A stretch of DNA of 64,000 nt from Thermohalobaculum sp039821125 (lineage in GTDB: Bacteria > Pseudomonadota > Alphaproteobacteria > Rhodobacterales > Rhodobacteraceae), in assembly GCA_039821125.1 (NCBI GenBank), contig JBCBOR010000002.1:1-64000 (forward strand), read 5' to 3'. Under the pieces are notes generated by a model that saw only the letters and a list, made by a program, of their open reading frames with translations, did no database searches and had not been told where the DNA came from. A program made the position numbers and the translations under genes. Shown piece after piece: positions 51,547 to 59,256 of the stretch. Position 1 is the first letter of the stretch. Each line of letters begins with the position of its first letter.

Positions 51547-52695
51547 TCAGTCGGCATCGCGCAGACGGACCAGATCGTTCATCAGACCGGCGGTCCCGTT
51601 GTGGACCGTCAGCGTGTCGACCTTTCCGGCCAGGTCCTGCAACGCCTCGAGTTCCTTGAGCCGCAGCATCACCGGGTTCTCTGCCATCACCTTTGCGGTG
51701 TTCAGCAAAGCCCGGGTCGCGTTGGTCTCCTCGCGGCGCCGGATCACGTTGGCCTCGGCTGCTTTTTCGGCAGCCACGACCTGGTTCAGGATCTCGCGCA
51801 TCTCGCCCGGCAGGATCACGTCTTTCAACGCGATCTCACCGACCTCGAGCCCGATCTCGGCCATTTCGGCCCGGACCTTGTCCGCAGCCTCGGCATCGAC
51901 CGAGACTTTCTCCGCCAGAAGCTGGTCCAGCGTGCGCGTGCCCAGCGTCTTGCGGAAGGCGAACTGCAGCGCCCGGTGGAGCGCCTCGTCGAAATCCTTC
52001 ACCGAGGTTGCGGCCTTGACCGGATCGGCGACCCGGACATCAGCGGCGATGTTGACCCGAACCGTCACGCGGTCGGCCGTCAGCACCTCCTGCCCGGTCA
52101 CGTCATGGGCCCGCCAGCGGGTGTCGATCAGACGGGCCGAGATCGGCCGCCCGGTGTTCCAGAAGAGGTGGATGCCCTCCTCCAGAAGACCCTGGAGCGT
52201 CCCGCCGATGGTGAGCAGACCGACCTGCCCCCGCTCGACCTGTACCTTGGTCACGGCTTTCGACAGCACCCCGGTCTCGACATGGCTGCGCATCTCGTCC
52301 GCGACCGCCAGATCGTTGGCCAGCGCCATCCGGCGCACGTCCCACGGACCGGCATCGGTCCAGAGAACCGTGCGCTCGTGCGGGCCGCGCGACAGATCCC
52401 AGAGCGCACCGTCGCGGAACACCGCCACGACCTCTCCGGTCTCGGCCGCGACCTCGGTCAGGTGCGCCCCGGCCAGATCGGCACGGCCCTGCATCAGCAC
52501 CCGCTCGAACTTCGAGACGAACTGCGGCCGCGCAAGATCGTGCACCTCGGTGATCAGACCTTTGCTGGCGACACGGTGCTCACCCGGGCCGAGGATATCG
52601 GTGATCCGGCCATCATGGATGACCAGAATCCGCTCGTTCACCCCGACATCAAGGCGCGTACGCCCACGAAACAAATCGATGAAAAACGTCATCAT
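51547..52695 (-). CDS. SPFH/band 7 (slipin-like) protein
   Basis: 382 residues. A short N-terminal segment MMTFFIDLFRGRTRLDVGVNER is followed by the band 7 domain: VQVERGQVGLLTIGG, HDVTGQEVLTADRVTVRVN and a coiled region VVAAEKAAEANVIRRREETNA. Such proteins scaffold membrane microdomains. The lack of a clear long membrane helix is unusual. AAGGAGG lies 8 bases upstream. Confidence 0.88.
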   Translation of the reverse strand: MMTFFIDLFRGRTRLDVGVNERILVIHDGRITDILGPGEHRVASKGLITEVHDLARPQFVSKFERVLMQGRADLAGAHLTEVAAETGEVVAVFRDGALWDLSRGPHERTVLWTDAGPWDVRRMALANDLAVADEMRSHVETGVLSKAVTKVQVERGQVGLLTIGGTLQGLLEEGIHLFWNTGRPISARLIDTRWRAHDVTGQEVLTADRVTVRVNIAADVRVADPVKAATSVKDFDEALHRALQFAFRKTLGTRTLDQLLAEKVSVDAEAADKVRAEMAEIGLEVGEIALKDVILPGEMREILNQVVAAEKAAEANVIRRREETNATRALLNTAKVMAENPVMLRLKELEALQDLAGKVDTLTVHNGTAGLMNDLVRLRDAD

Positions 52696-52720
52696 CGGTC
52701 CACCCTCCTTTTCCTATGGC

Positions 52721-52742
52721 GGGGGACCGGTGGGTGTCCCCC
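52721..52742. other. strong hairpin upstream of the SPFH gene
   Basis: GGGGGAC (52721-52727) pairs with GTCCCCC (52736-52742) around an 8-nt loop, directly before the ribosome site of the SPFH gene in the minus direction. A second short inverted repeat, CTCGTC/GACGAG, adjoins it. No T-run. It could weaken translation or end the upstream transcript; nothing more can be said. Confidence 0.4.
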
Positions 52743-52869
52743 TCGTCAGACGAGGTCGCGCCGGATGCGCTGCCCCGTTTTCCGCAGCCCTGCCGATTGC
52801 ATGGCGTCAGATCCAATGGCGGCCGCCAGGGCCGCCGTGCCCGTGCCGGGCTGGGTTATTCCTGCGGGA

Positions 52870-53103
52870 TCACCCACGTGAGTGGCCCTTGCGCGGGAAT
52901 TCGAACGCCTTGAACAATCGTCCATGCGCCGCGACCCGTTCCTTGGGAACGCCTTCGCCAACGCTCAGCACGTCCAAGAATTGGCCATCGACTTCGGGCA
53001 ACTCGACCGTCACACCGACCTTCGCACCGCGCGCCTCGATATAGCCGCATGTGCGCTTGTCGCCGTTGGCAAGCTGGCACCAGTGGTACAGTTGGTCGGT
53101 CAT
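52870..53103 (-). CDS. small hypothetical protein
   Basis: 77 residues starting MTDQLYHWCQLANGDKRTCGY, with AAGGAGA 8 bases upstream of the ATG. Soluble, with a beta-rich central part (KVGVTVELPEVDGQFLDVLSV). No family recognised. Codon use matches the genome, and the ribosome site supports a real gene. Confidence 0.65.
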   Translation of the reverse strand: MTDQLYHWCQLANGDKRTCGYIEARGAKVGVTVELPEVDGQFLDVLSVGEGVPKERVAAHGRLFKAFEFPRKGHSRG

Positions 53104-53225
53104 CTCGGGTCTCCTTGTCCTTTCCGTCTTTCACTGTGGCCCTTACGGGCCGGTTGCTCCCCGTCCGGGGATCTCTGGGCGGGATTTCACCGCGTGATGT
53201 CTCTGCCCTAGGCGAGGCGGCCCGT

Positions 53226-53248
53226 AGGGTGCGTCCGTGACGCACCCT
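53226..53248. repeat. single copy of the 23-nt palindromic repeat
   Basis: Identical to the copy at 30908-30930, inside the putative trpD-trpC insertion and 122 bases upstream (in the minus direction, downstream) of the small hypothetical gene's start. Confidence 0.85.
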
Positions 53249-53481
53249 CGGCGATGAAAGCCTCGGGGTCGGCGGACCGCGTGGCGGACGGACAGGCGGC
53301 GAGCGGGCCTTCGGGGACCGGGGCGGGGACCGGATGCGTGCACCCTCTCCCGGACCCGGCCCGCGTTGGCCGTCATCCTCTGCCGGTCCACCACAACGGG
53401 CGGTGCCGGTTTTGGCCGCGACCCCCGAGGAGGTTTTGACCGCCGCCGACCCCGCAGGCCGGCCCCGAGACCCATAGTCTT

Positions 53482-53549
53482 GTCGGGAGTCGAACCCGAG
53501 GTCTTGCGACCCTACCTTCGGTTGGTAGACCGATGCCGGTATGAACGGC
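53482..53549 (-). pseudogene. tRNA-like remnant: CAU-type anticodon arm, two hairpins and a T-arm
   Basis: On the minus strand a hairpin GCCG-TTCATAC-CGGC (complement of 53535-53549) looks like an anticodon arm with CAU. It is followed by hairpin CTACC-AACCGAA-GGTAG, hairpin GGTC-GCAA-GACC (like a long variable arm) and a perfect T-arm TCGGG-TTCGACT-CCCGA (53483-53499). The 3' acceptor strand CAAGACT has no partner upstream, so no complete cloverleaf forms. Confidence 0.5.
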
Positions 53550-53613
53550 GATTATGGCTGGACTCGAACCAGCAACCCTCAGATCCCAAATCTGATGCTC
53601 TACCATTGAGCTA
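53549..53613 (-). pseudogene. tRNA-like sequence with UGG anticodon and no 5' acceptor strand
   Basis: D-arm GCTC-AATGGTA-GAGC, anticodon arm TCAGA-TTTGGGA-TCTGA (anticodon TGG, proline), 5-nt variable loop, and T-arm GCTGG-TTCGAGT-CCAGC are all well formed. The 3' acceptor strand CATAATC needs GATTATG at the 5' end, but that place is occupied by CACCAGG, which includes the ACCA tail of the preceding tRNA. Only three of seven pairs could form. Either a broken tRNA or one needing an unusual repair. Confidence 0.65.
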
Positions 53614-53615
53614 CC

Positions 53616-53690
53616 TGGTGTAGACGATGGGACTCGAACCCACGACCTCCGGGCCCAAAGCCCGGCGCTCTCCCTCTGAGCTACATCCAC
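53616..53690 (-). tRNA. tRNA with UUG anticodon (Gln-like, identity uncertain)
   Basis: 75 nt with a complete cloverleaf: acceptor GTGGATG/CGTCTAC (two wobbles), T8-A9, D-arm GCTC-AGAGGGA-GAGC, anticodon arm CCGGG-CTTTGGG-CCCGG, variable loop AGGTC, T-arm GTGGG-TTCGAGT-CCCAT, A73 and encoded CCA. Positions 34-36 are TTG (Gln, CAA). A73 and a G1-C72 pair are not typical glutamine identity elements, and G37-G38 is odd, so charging is uncertain. It runs directly into the UGG-type tRNA-like sequence. Confidence 0.7.
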
Positions 53691-53943
53691 TCCCTTCCCT
53701 TTGCATCCGACCTAGGCATACGCTGGCCGCAGAGCGGTGCGCACCGGGGGAGGGTCTCAACTCCCGCCGTATGGGCTCGGGGGCTCCCGAGAAAGGACGC
53801 GCCGTATCGGGGGAATCAGGGGGCGAGATCAACCCGGTCCTGCGACACTCTGTCAGCAACAGGGTTAACTGATGCCCATCCGCCACACCTGTGGCCACGA
53901 CAACCCGATGGCGCGGCGCGATGCGCTCTGCTAGGCGGGCGCC

Positions 53944-54876
53944 ATGACCCCTGCCTCACGCCCTGCTCCCGTTGCCGTTGCGATCCTGACCGTCATGAGC
54001 GGGATCTTTCTGCTCGACATCATGGGCGTCTTTATCCGGATCCTGTCGGACACCTATCCCGCCCTGCAACTGTCGGCGATGCGCAATCTCTTTGGGCTGA
54101 TCCCGACGCTGCTGCTGCTCTGGACGGTCTCGGACTGGCATGCCCGGGGGCGCCCGCTGATCATCCGGCGCTGGCGTCTGGCGCTGTTGCGCGGCGCGTT
54201 CGTGATCGGCGCGCAGATCGGCTTCTACACCGCACTCTCGAAGCTGGAGTTCGCCACGGTCTCGACCCTCGCCTTTGTCTCACCAATGATCGTCACAGCG
54301 CTCAGCGTTCCGGTGCTGGGTGCCCATGTCGGCCCGTGGCGCTGGGCTGCCGTCGCCATCGGCTTTCTCGGCGTTGTTGCCATCGTCCGCCCGGGCACGG
54401 ACGCCTTCACCATCTGGGCGCTGCTGCCGCTGGGCGCGGCGCTGGGGTATGCCTCGGCGTCCGTCGCCGTGCGTCTCTTCGATGACGATGTGCCAAGCCC
54501 GCTGGTCAACGCCTATTCCACAGGCTCTGCTCTCGTTCTAGCGACGCTCCTGACCTTCGCGCTCGCCGAGCCTGTCTGGATCCAAAGCTGGCGCGACCTC
54601 GGCCTCATCATCGCCATGGGTCTTTGCGGCGGCTCAGGCGTTCTCTGCCTGACCATCGGCTATCGCATGGCCAGCCCGCCCACTCTGGCCCCGTTCGAGT
54701 ACACCGGCATCCTCTTTGCCTTTGCAATCGGCTGGATCGTCTTCGACGAAGCGCCGTTTAACACACTCTTCCCCGGTGTCCTCTTGATCATCGGCGCGGG
54801 GCTTCTGATCGTCTGGCGCGAGCGTCTGGCCCGCTCCACCGTACCGCATCCCCGCGCCAAGGATCGCCTGCGGTGA
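53944..54876 (+). CDS. DMT superfamily transporter (two EamA domains)
   Basis: 310 residues with about ten membrane helices in two EamA halves (about 12-145 and 155-295). NLFGLIPTLLLLWTVSDWHARG and YTALSKLEFATVSTLAFVSPMIV are typical of the first half, and PPTLAPFEYTGILFAFAIGWIVFDE of the second. A metabolite exporter of unknown substrate. Inside the putative insertion. Confidence 0.9.
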   Translation: MTPASRPAPVAVAILTVMSGIFLLDIMGVFIRILSDTYPALQLSAMRNLFGLIPTLLLLWTVSDWHARGRPLIIRRWRLALLRGAFVIGAQIGFYTALSKLEFATVSTLAFVSPMIVTALSVPVLGAHVGPWRWAAVAIGFLGVVAIVRPGTDAFTIWALLPLGAALGYASASVAVRLFDDDVPSPLVNAYSTGSALVLATLLTFALAEPVWIQSWRDLGLIIAMGLCGGSGVLCLTIGYRMASPPTLAPFEYTGILFAFAIGWIVFDEAPFNTLFPGVLLIIGAGLLIVWRERLARSTVPHPRAKDRLR

Positions 54877-54886
54877 AACGCATCCG

Positions 54887-55040
54887 GTGACGGGGCAGCG
54901 CCCGACCGCGGGTGGGCGCTGCAACGGGTGCGTTCTGCAGTTTATGCCGCCACCTACTCCAAGCCAAAGCTCCGCGCCAACGTCGACAAAGCGCCCGCCC
55001 AGGGGGGCGGTCGGGCGCTGGCCCGGGGCGCTTCGCGCTG
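54887..55040 (+). repeat. left arm of a ~155-nt inverted repeat with internal hairpins
   Basis: The reverse complement matches 56362-56521 over most of its length. The best block is 54991-55037 against 56366-56413, nearly identical. Internal hairpins are CAGCGCCC/GGGCGCTG (around 54896-54921) and GCGCCCGCCC with its GGGCGGTCGGGCGC partner. The ends flank the NIPSNAP and dioxygenase genes. Confidence 0.75.
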
Positions 55041-55097
55041 TTAACCCGGGCCGAGTGCAAGCTTAAACACCGCACCTTTTCGTATAGATTGAAAAAG

Positions 55098-55421
55098 TTA
55101 TTGCAGAACCGAGGCCGCGGTTGGCTCCAGCCGTGTCACCTGAATTGTCTCGCGGTTGATGCACTGACCCACCCGATCCGTCAGGTTCTGCAGCCAGTGG
55201 TCGGACTTGTAGACCGCCTCATACAGGCGCTCCCGCTCCGCCTCGCTCTCGAACCGCCGGATCCAGACATAGGTGCTGTCATCGCCCTCACCGCGAAACG
55301 ATCCCGCGATGACCATGCCTTGCGCGACCTGAAAGGGGATGATCTCGCCCTCCATCAGCGCCAGCCATTCGGCCATCTTGCCCGGTCGGATCTCGTATCT
55401 GCGAAGTTCATAGAAGACCAT
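55098..55421 (-). CDS. NIPSNAP family protein
   Basis: 107 residues from MVFYELRRYEIRPGKMAEWL, a classic NIPSNAP opening (an ATG at 55445 would add 8). The ferredoxin-like fold shows YVWIRRFESEAERERLYEAVY and ends TRLEP. Biochemical role unknown; often beside oxygenases or hydrolases. Divergent from the dioxygenase gene with 84 bp between starts. Confidence 0.88.
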   Translation of the reverse strand: MVFYELRRYEIRPGKMAEWLALMEGEIIPFQVAQGMVIAGSFRGEGDDSTYVWIRRFESEAERERLYEAVYKSDHWLQNLTDRVGQCINRETIQVTRLEPTAASVLQ

Positions 55422-55505
55422 GCCTGTCCCCATCGTGATTTCCATTCGTCAGAGCTTGGCCGAGCGCGGAACGTTTTGCTAGTGTCCGCGCCGGGAGGAC
55501 ACGCC

Positions 55506-56303
55506 ATGAAACTCAACGACGCACAACTCGCCCAGCTTCGCGATGAAGGCTGGATCTTCATGCCCGACTATTTCTCGGCCGAGGAGGTTGCGATCCTAAA
55601 GGCCGAAGCGGACGAAGTGTTCAAACTGCGCCGCGACGAGATCTATCTCGAGAAGAACGGCACCCCCCGCTCGGCCTTTGCCGTGCACCGCTATAACGAG
55701 GCGTTCGATCTTCTCGGACGCCACCCTCGCCTCGTCGAGCCGCTGATGCAGCTCTGGGGCGAAAGCGTCTATCTCCACCAGTACAAGATCAACGCCAAGG
55801 CCAAGTTCACCGGCGATGTCTGGCAATGGCATCAGGACTATGGCAACTGGCTCGAGAAAGACGGGATGATGGAGCCGCGCGCGATGAACATCTCGGTCTT
55901 TCTGGACGAGGTCTTCCCCTTCAATGGTCCCCTGATGCTGATCCCGCGCTCGCACAAACACGGCGTGCTCGACAGCAACAAGGATACGGCGACGACCTCG
56001 TTCCCGCTCTACACCCAGCCCGAAGAGACGGTTGAAAAACTGTGCGCGGAAGGCGGCCTCGTCGCGCCCACCGGCAAGCCCGGCTCGATGCTGATGTTCG
56101 ATGGAAATCTCGTGCACGGCTCCTCTGGCAACATCACGCCCTTCCCGCGCAAGATCGTCTACCTGACGCTGAACGCCTGCTCGAACGCGATCCAGAAACC
56201 GACGCGTGAGGAGTGGCTCGCCCATCAGGACTTCACGCCCATCGAGTGCTGTGCCGATGATGCCCTGACCGAGTACGCCCGGCGCCAGAAGCAGGTGGCG
56301 TGA
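55506..56303 (+). CDS. phytanoyl-CoA dioxygenase family protein (EctD-like)
   Basis: 265 residues. The 2-oxoglutarate/Fe(II) facial triad is His109-x-Asp111 in WQWHQDYGNW and His204 in NLVHGSSGN. The stretch WLEKDGMMEPRAMN follows the HxD motif with the same spacing as the ectoine hydroxylase signature, but no ectABC genes are present and several signature residues differ, so the substrate is unknown. Flanked by the inverted repeat. Confidence 0.88.
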   Translation: MKLNDAQLAQLRDEGWIFMPDYFSAEEVAILKAEADEVFKLRRDEIYLEKNGTPRSAFAVHRYNEAFDLLGRHPRLVEPLMQLWGESVYLHQYKINAKAKFTGDVWQWHQDYGNWLEKDGMMEPRAMNISVFLDEVFPFNGPLMLIPRSHKHGVLDSNKDTATTSFPLYTQPEETVEKLCAEGGLVAPTGKPGSMLMFDGNLVHGSSGNITPFPRKIVYLTLNACSNAIQKPTREEWLAHQDFTPIECCADDALTEYARRQKQVA

Positions 56304-56361
56304 CTGGCAAAACAACGCTCGACAAAAAGGCGCACAAGCCAAGGATAGACCCGGCCCGGAG

Positions 56362-56521
56362 TAATGGCGCGGAGCGCCCCGGGCCAGCGCCCGACCGCCC
56401 CCTGGGCGGGCGCTCTTACAGCGTTAGCGCGCTGCCGAAGCGATGGAGGAGATTGGTGTCATAAAGTGCAGACCGGAGATGTTCCGGCGCCCACCCTCGG
56501 TCGGGCGCGGCCTCGTCTGAC
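56362..56521 (-). repeat. right arm of the ~155-nt inverted repeat
   Basis: Inverted counterpart of 54887-55040. The core 56366-56413 (GGAGCGCCCCGGGCCAGC through GGGCGGGCGC) mirrors 54991-55037, and GCGCCCACCCTCGGTCGGGC at 56487-56506 mirrors the outer hairpin of the left arm. It lies in the 374-bp gap before trpC, which otherwise holds only the 11-nt array. Confidence 0.75.
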
Positions 56522-56553
56522 GCCGCGCTTTTGGACCTCCGTTAAACAATCCG

Positions 56554-56641
56554 CCCCGCCAATCTGTCCATACAGCTGCCATACGGATGCGGTACACCAG
56601 CCATTCAGCTGCCATACGGCAGCCAGACCCGTGCCATACGC
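56554..56641 (-). repeat. tandem 11-nt repeat array (8 units), minus orientation
   Basis: Read on the minus strand: GCGTATGGCAC, GGGTCTGGCTG, CCGTATGGCAG, CTGAATGGCTG, GTGTACCGCAT, CCGTATGGCAG, CTGTATGGACA, then a decayed GATTGGCGGGG. Same consensus and the same GTATGGACA-ending last intact unit as the 30947 array. It ends 36 bp before the trpC start. Confidence 0.8.
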
Positions 56642-56677
56642 TTGGCATCCCCGCCCGGGGGCGTTAACACGTCGCTC

Positions 56678-57493
56678 ATGACGAACGTTCTGGACAAGAT
56701 CAAAGCCTACAAGCTCGAGGAGATCGCGGCCCGTAAAGCCGCCAGTCCGATGACCGAGGTCGAGGCTGCAGCCAAGGTCGCCAGCCCCCCTCGTGGCTTT
56801 CACAAAGCGCTTTTGGAAGCACAGGATGCAGGCCGCTACGGGCTGATCGCCGAGATCAAAAAAGCCAGCCCATCCAAGGGTTTGATCCGGGAAGACTTCG
56901 ATCCGCCCCTGCTGGCGAAAGCCTATGAGGCCGGCGGGGCGAGCTGTCTTTCGGTCCTGACCGATACGCCGAGTTTTCAGGGCGCAGACGCCTTCCTGAC
57001 CGCCGCGCGGGACGCGTGCGCCCTGCCCGCCCTGCGCAAGGATTTCCTCTATGATGTGTACCAGGTCGCCGAGGCACGCGCCCTGGGTGCCGACTGCATC
57101 CTGATCATCATGGCATCGGTGTCCGATCAACAGGCGCAAGACCTTGAGAACGCAGCACTTTCCTGGGGTATGGACGTGCTGATTGAGGTTCATGACCAAG
57201 CCGAACTGGAGCGCGCTTTGGCGCACCTGACCTCTCCCATGATCGGCGTGAACAATCGTAATCTCAAGACATTCGAGGTCTCTCTTGATGTGACTGGGCA
57301 GCTTTCGCCGCTAATCCCATCTGATCGCACCATTGTTGCCGAGAGCGGGCTGTTCGCTACGGCAGATCTCGCGCGCCTTGCCCGGGTCGGCGCACGGTCC
57401 TTCCTGATCGGCGAGAGCCTGATGCGTCAGGCCGATGTGACCGCCGCCACGCAGGCGATCCTGGCCGATCCCCTGCCCGTTGCGGCAGAATGA
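56678..57493 (+). CDS. trpC: indole-3-glycerol phosphate synthase
   Basis: 271 residues from MTNVLDKIKAYKLEEIAARK. TIM barrel with LIAEIKKASPSKG (catalytic Lys), ALRKDFLYDVYQ, IGVNNRNLKTFEV and IVAESGLF, all trpC signatures. It makes indole glycerol phosphate in tryptophan synthesis. It is separated from trpGD and preceded by the repeat array, so it probably has its own promoter. moaC follows after 18 bp. Confidence 0.96.
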   Translation: MTNVLDKIKAYKLEEIAARKAASPMTEVEAAAKVASPPRGFHKALLEAQDAGRYGLIAEIKKASPSKGLIREDFDPPLLAKAYEAGGASCLSVLTDTPSFQGADAFLTAARDACALPALRKDFLYDVYQVAEARALGADCILIIMASVSDQQAQDLENAALSWGMDVLIEVHDQAELERALAHLTSPMIGVNNRNLKTFEVSLDVTGQLSPLIPSDRTIVAESGLFATADLARLARVGARSFLIGESLMRQADVTAATQAILADPLPVAAE

Positions 57494-57511
57494 GACGCGG
57501 CGGCTAAGCCC

Positions 57512-57985
57512 ATGGCAAAGCTCACACATTTCGATGCGGACGGCAACGCCGTGATGGTGGATGTGTCCGAGAAAGCCGTCACCGCGCGCACCGCGATCGC
57601 CAAGGGCGCCGTCGTGATGTTACCGGAAACACTGGCGATGATCACCGAGGGCCGGGCCAAGAAGGGCGATGTGCTGGCCGTGGCACAGCTCGCCGGGATC
57701 ATGGCGGCGAAGAAGACCTCGGATCTGATCCCGCTCTGCCATCCGCTGGCGCTGTCGAAGGTCACCGTTGACTTGGCGCCCGCACCGCCGGAACGTGTTG
57801 AAATCACGGCAACAATCCGCGTCACGGGCCAGACCGGAGTCGAGATGGAAGCACTCACCGCCGTCTCCGCCGCCGCGCTAACCGTCTACGATATGTGCAA
57901 GGCCGTCGACCGCGGGATGCGGATCGAGGACATCCGCCTGACCCATAAAGACGGCGGCAAATCAGGCGCTTACACCGCGGAATGA
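57512..57985 (+). CDS. moaC: cyclic pyranopterin monophosphate synthase
   Basis: 157 residues. KKTSDLIPLCHPL and GVEMEALTAVSAAALTVYDM hold the catalytic Lys/His and Asp residues, and THKDGGKSG is at the end. It performs the second step of molybdenum cofactor synthesis. The stop overlaps the moeA ATG (ATGA). Confidence 0.96.
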   Translation: MAKLTHFDADGNAVMVDVSEKAVTARTAIAKGAVVMLPETLAMITEGRAKKGDVLAVAQLAGIMAAKKTSDLIPLCHPLALSKVTVDLAPAPPERVEITATIRVTGQTGVEMEALTAVSAAALTVYDMCKAVDRGMRIEDIRLTHKDGGKSGAYTAE

Positions 57986-59157
57986 TTTCAGTCTCCGAAG
58001 CCCTCGAGCGTCTTTTCACGCTGGTTCGGCCCATGCCAACCGAGACCGTCCCGTTGGCCGAAGCGGCTGGCCGGACGATGGTGGAAGTCGCAGCGGCGCG
58101 CCGGACACAGCCACCCTTCCCGGCCTCGGCCATGGACGGATACGCTGTTCGGGCGCTCGAGGCTCAGCCGGGCAAAACGCTTGAGGTTATTGGAGAATCG
58201 GCGGCCGGGCATCGCTTCACCGGAACGCTTGGCGCCGGCCAGACCGTGCGCATTTTCACCGGCGCGCCCGTGCCCGACGGGGCTGACAGCATTCTGATCC
58301 AGGAGGATGCTGACCGCACAGGCGACAGCATCGCCGTGCGCGAGGCCCCTGCCCCCGGCGCCTATGTACGGCCCGCGGGCGGTGACTTTGCGACGGGTGA
58401 GACCCTCTCGGCACCGCGCCGCCTGACGCCCCGCGACATCGCACTGCTCGCCGCCATGAACGTCGCCGAGGTCAGTGCGAGCCGCCGGCCCGTCATTGCT
58501 TTGATCCCAACTGGCGATGAGCTTGTTTTTCCTGGGGAAATTCCGGGGCCGGACCAGATTGTCTCGTCCAACAATTTCGGGCTCGCGGCGATGCTGGCGG
58601 CGCTCGGGGCCAGTCCACGCCTCTGCCCCATCGCCAGGGACAATCGCGCCAGTCTCGAGGCCGCGCTGGCCAAGGCCGAGGGCGCCGATATGATCATCAC
58701 GCTGGGCGGCGCGTCGGTCGGCGATCATGACCTCGTGACGGAAGTTTATGGTAACCGGGGATTAACCCTCGATTTTTATAAAATTGCGATGAGGCCCGGA
58801 AAGCCGCTGATGGCCGGGCAAATCGACGGGGTCATGATGATGGGCCTACCGGGAAATCCCGTCTCCGCCATGGTGTGTGGGGAAATCTTCGTGCGTCCGG
58901 CTGTCGAGGCCATGATGGGCCTGCCCGCGGCGCCCCGCGTCACGCGGCCCGGTCGTCTTGCGCACGATCTCGGCAAGAACGGCCCGCGCGAGCACTACAT
59001 GCGAGCTGAAGTGTCCGAGGATGGGACATGTACCGTGTTCGAGAACCAGGACTCGAGCCTGGTTGCAACGCTGGCCCGGGCGAATGCGCTGGTTGTCCGC
59101 GCGCCGCATGCCGATGCTCTTCCGGAGGGTGCCCCGGTTCGGTTCATTCCGCTCTGA
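57982..59157 (+). CDS. moeA: molybdopterin molybdenumtransferase
   Basis: 391 residues. Domain order as in MoeA: PFPASAMDGYAV near the N-terminus, a beta domain (about 50-135), the MogA-like domain with LIPTGDELVFPGE and TLGGASVGDHDLV, and a C-terminal domain after LPGNPVSAMV. It inserts molybdate into molybdopterin. Translationally coupled to moaC. Confidence 0.95.
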   Translation: MISVSEALERLFTLVRPMPTETVPLAEAAGRTMVEVAAARRTQPPFPASAMDGYAVRALEAQPGKTLEVIGESAAGHRFTGTLGAGQTVRIFTGAPVPDGADSILIQEDADRTGDSIAVREAPAPGAYVRPAGGDFATGETLSAPRRLTPRDIALLAAMNVAEVSASRRPVIALIPTGDELVFPGEIPGPDQIVSSNNFGLAAMLAALGASPRLCPIARDNRASLEAALAKAEGADMIITLGGASVGDHDLVTEVYGNRGLTLDFYKIAMRPGKPLMAGQIDGVMMMGLPGNPVSAMVCGEIFVRPAVEAMMGLPAAPRVTRPGRLAHDLGKNGPREHYMRAEVSEDGTCTVFENQDSSLVATLARANALVVRAPHADALPEGAPVRFIPL

Positions 59158-59194
59158 CAGCCGATGCGAGCACGCTGCCATATCAGGGCTACGC

Positions 59195-59223
59195 TTGACA
59201 CAAAGAGTGAACACATATAGAAC
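59195..59223 (+). promoter_or_regulatory. lexA promoter with an SOS box
   Basis: TTGACA (-35) at 59195-59200, a 17-bp spacer, and TAGAAC (-10) at 59218-59223. A perfect alphaproteobacterial LexA operator GAAC-N7-GAAC (59209-59212 and 59220-59223) overlaps the -10, consistent with autorepression of lexA and SOS induction. Confidence 0.85.
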
Positions 59224-59256
59224 ATGCGGAACAAACAGGGCAGTCGGAACTGAAAA

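Larger units (their letters stand above)
53104..53943. other. 840-bp gene-free stretch holding a repeat and tRNA-like sequences
   Basis: No convincing protein gene. It contains the palindromic repeat at 53226-53248, a GC-rich filler to about 53475 in which I see nothing, the tRNA-like cluster at 53482-53690, and about 250 bp leading to the DMT transporter gene. The frames seen here are shadows of the tRNA sequences. Confidence 0.7.

Noticed and set aside
53143..53475. Minus-strand open frame rich in Arg and Pro
   Set aside because: It spans the palindromic repeat and the tRNA-like T-arm, has no ribosome site and shows no domain pattern.
53482..53549. Permuted or split tRNA
   Set aside because: No strand complementary to the 3' acceptor CAAGACT was found on either side in the window, so a permuted gene cannot be supported.
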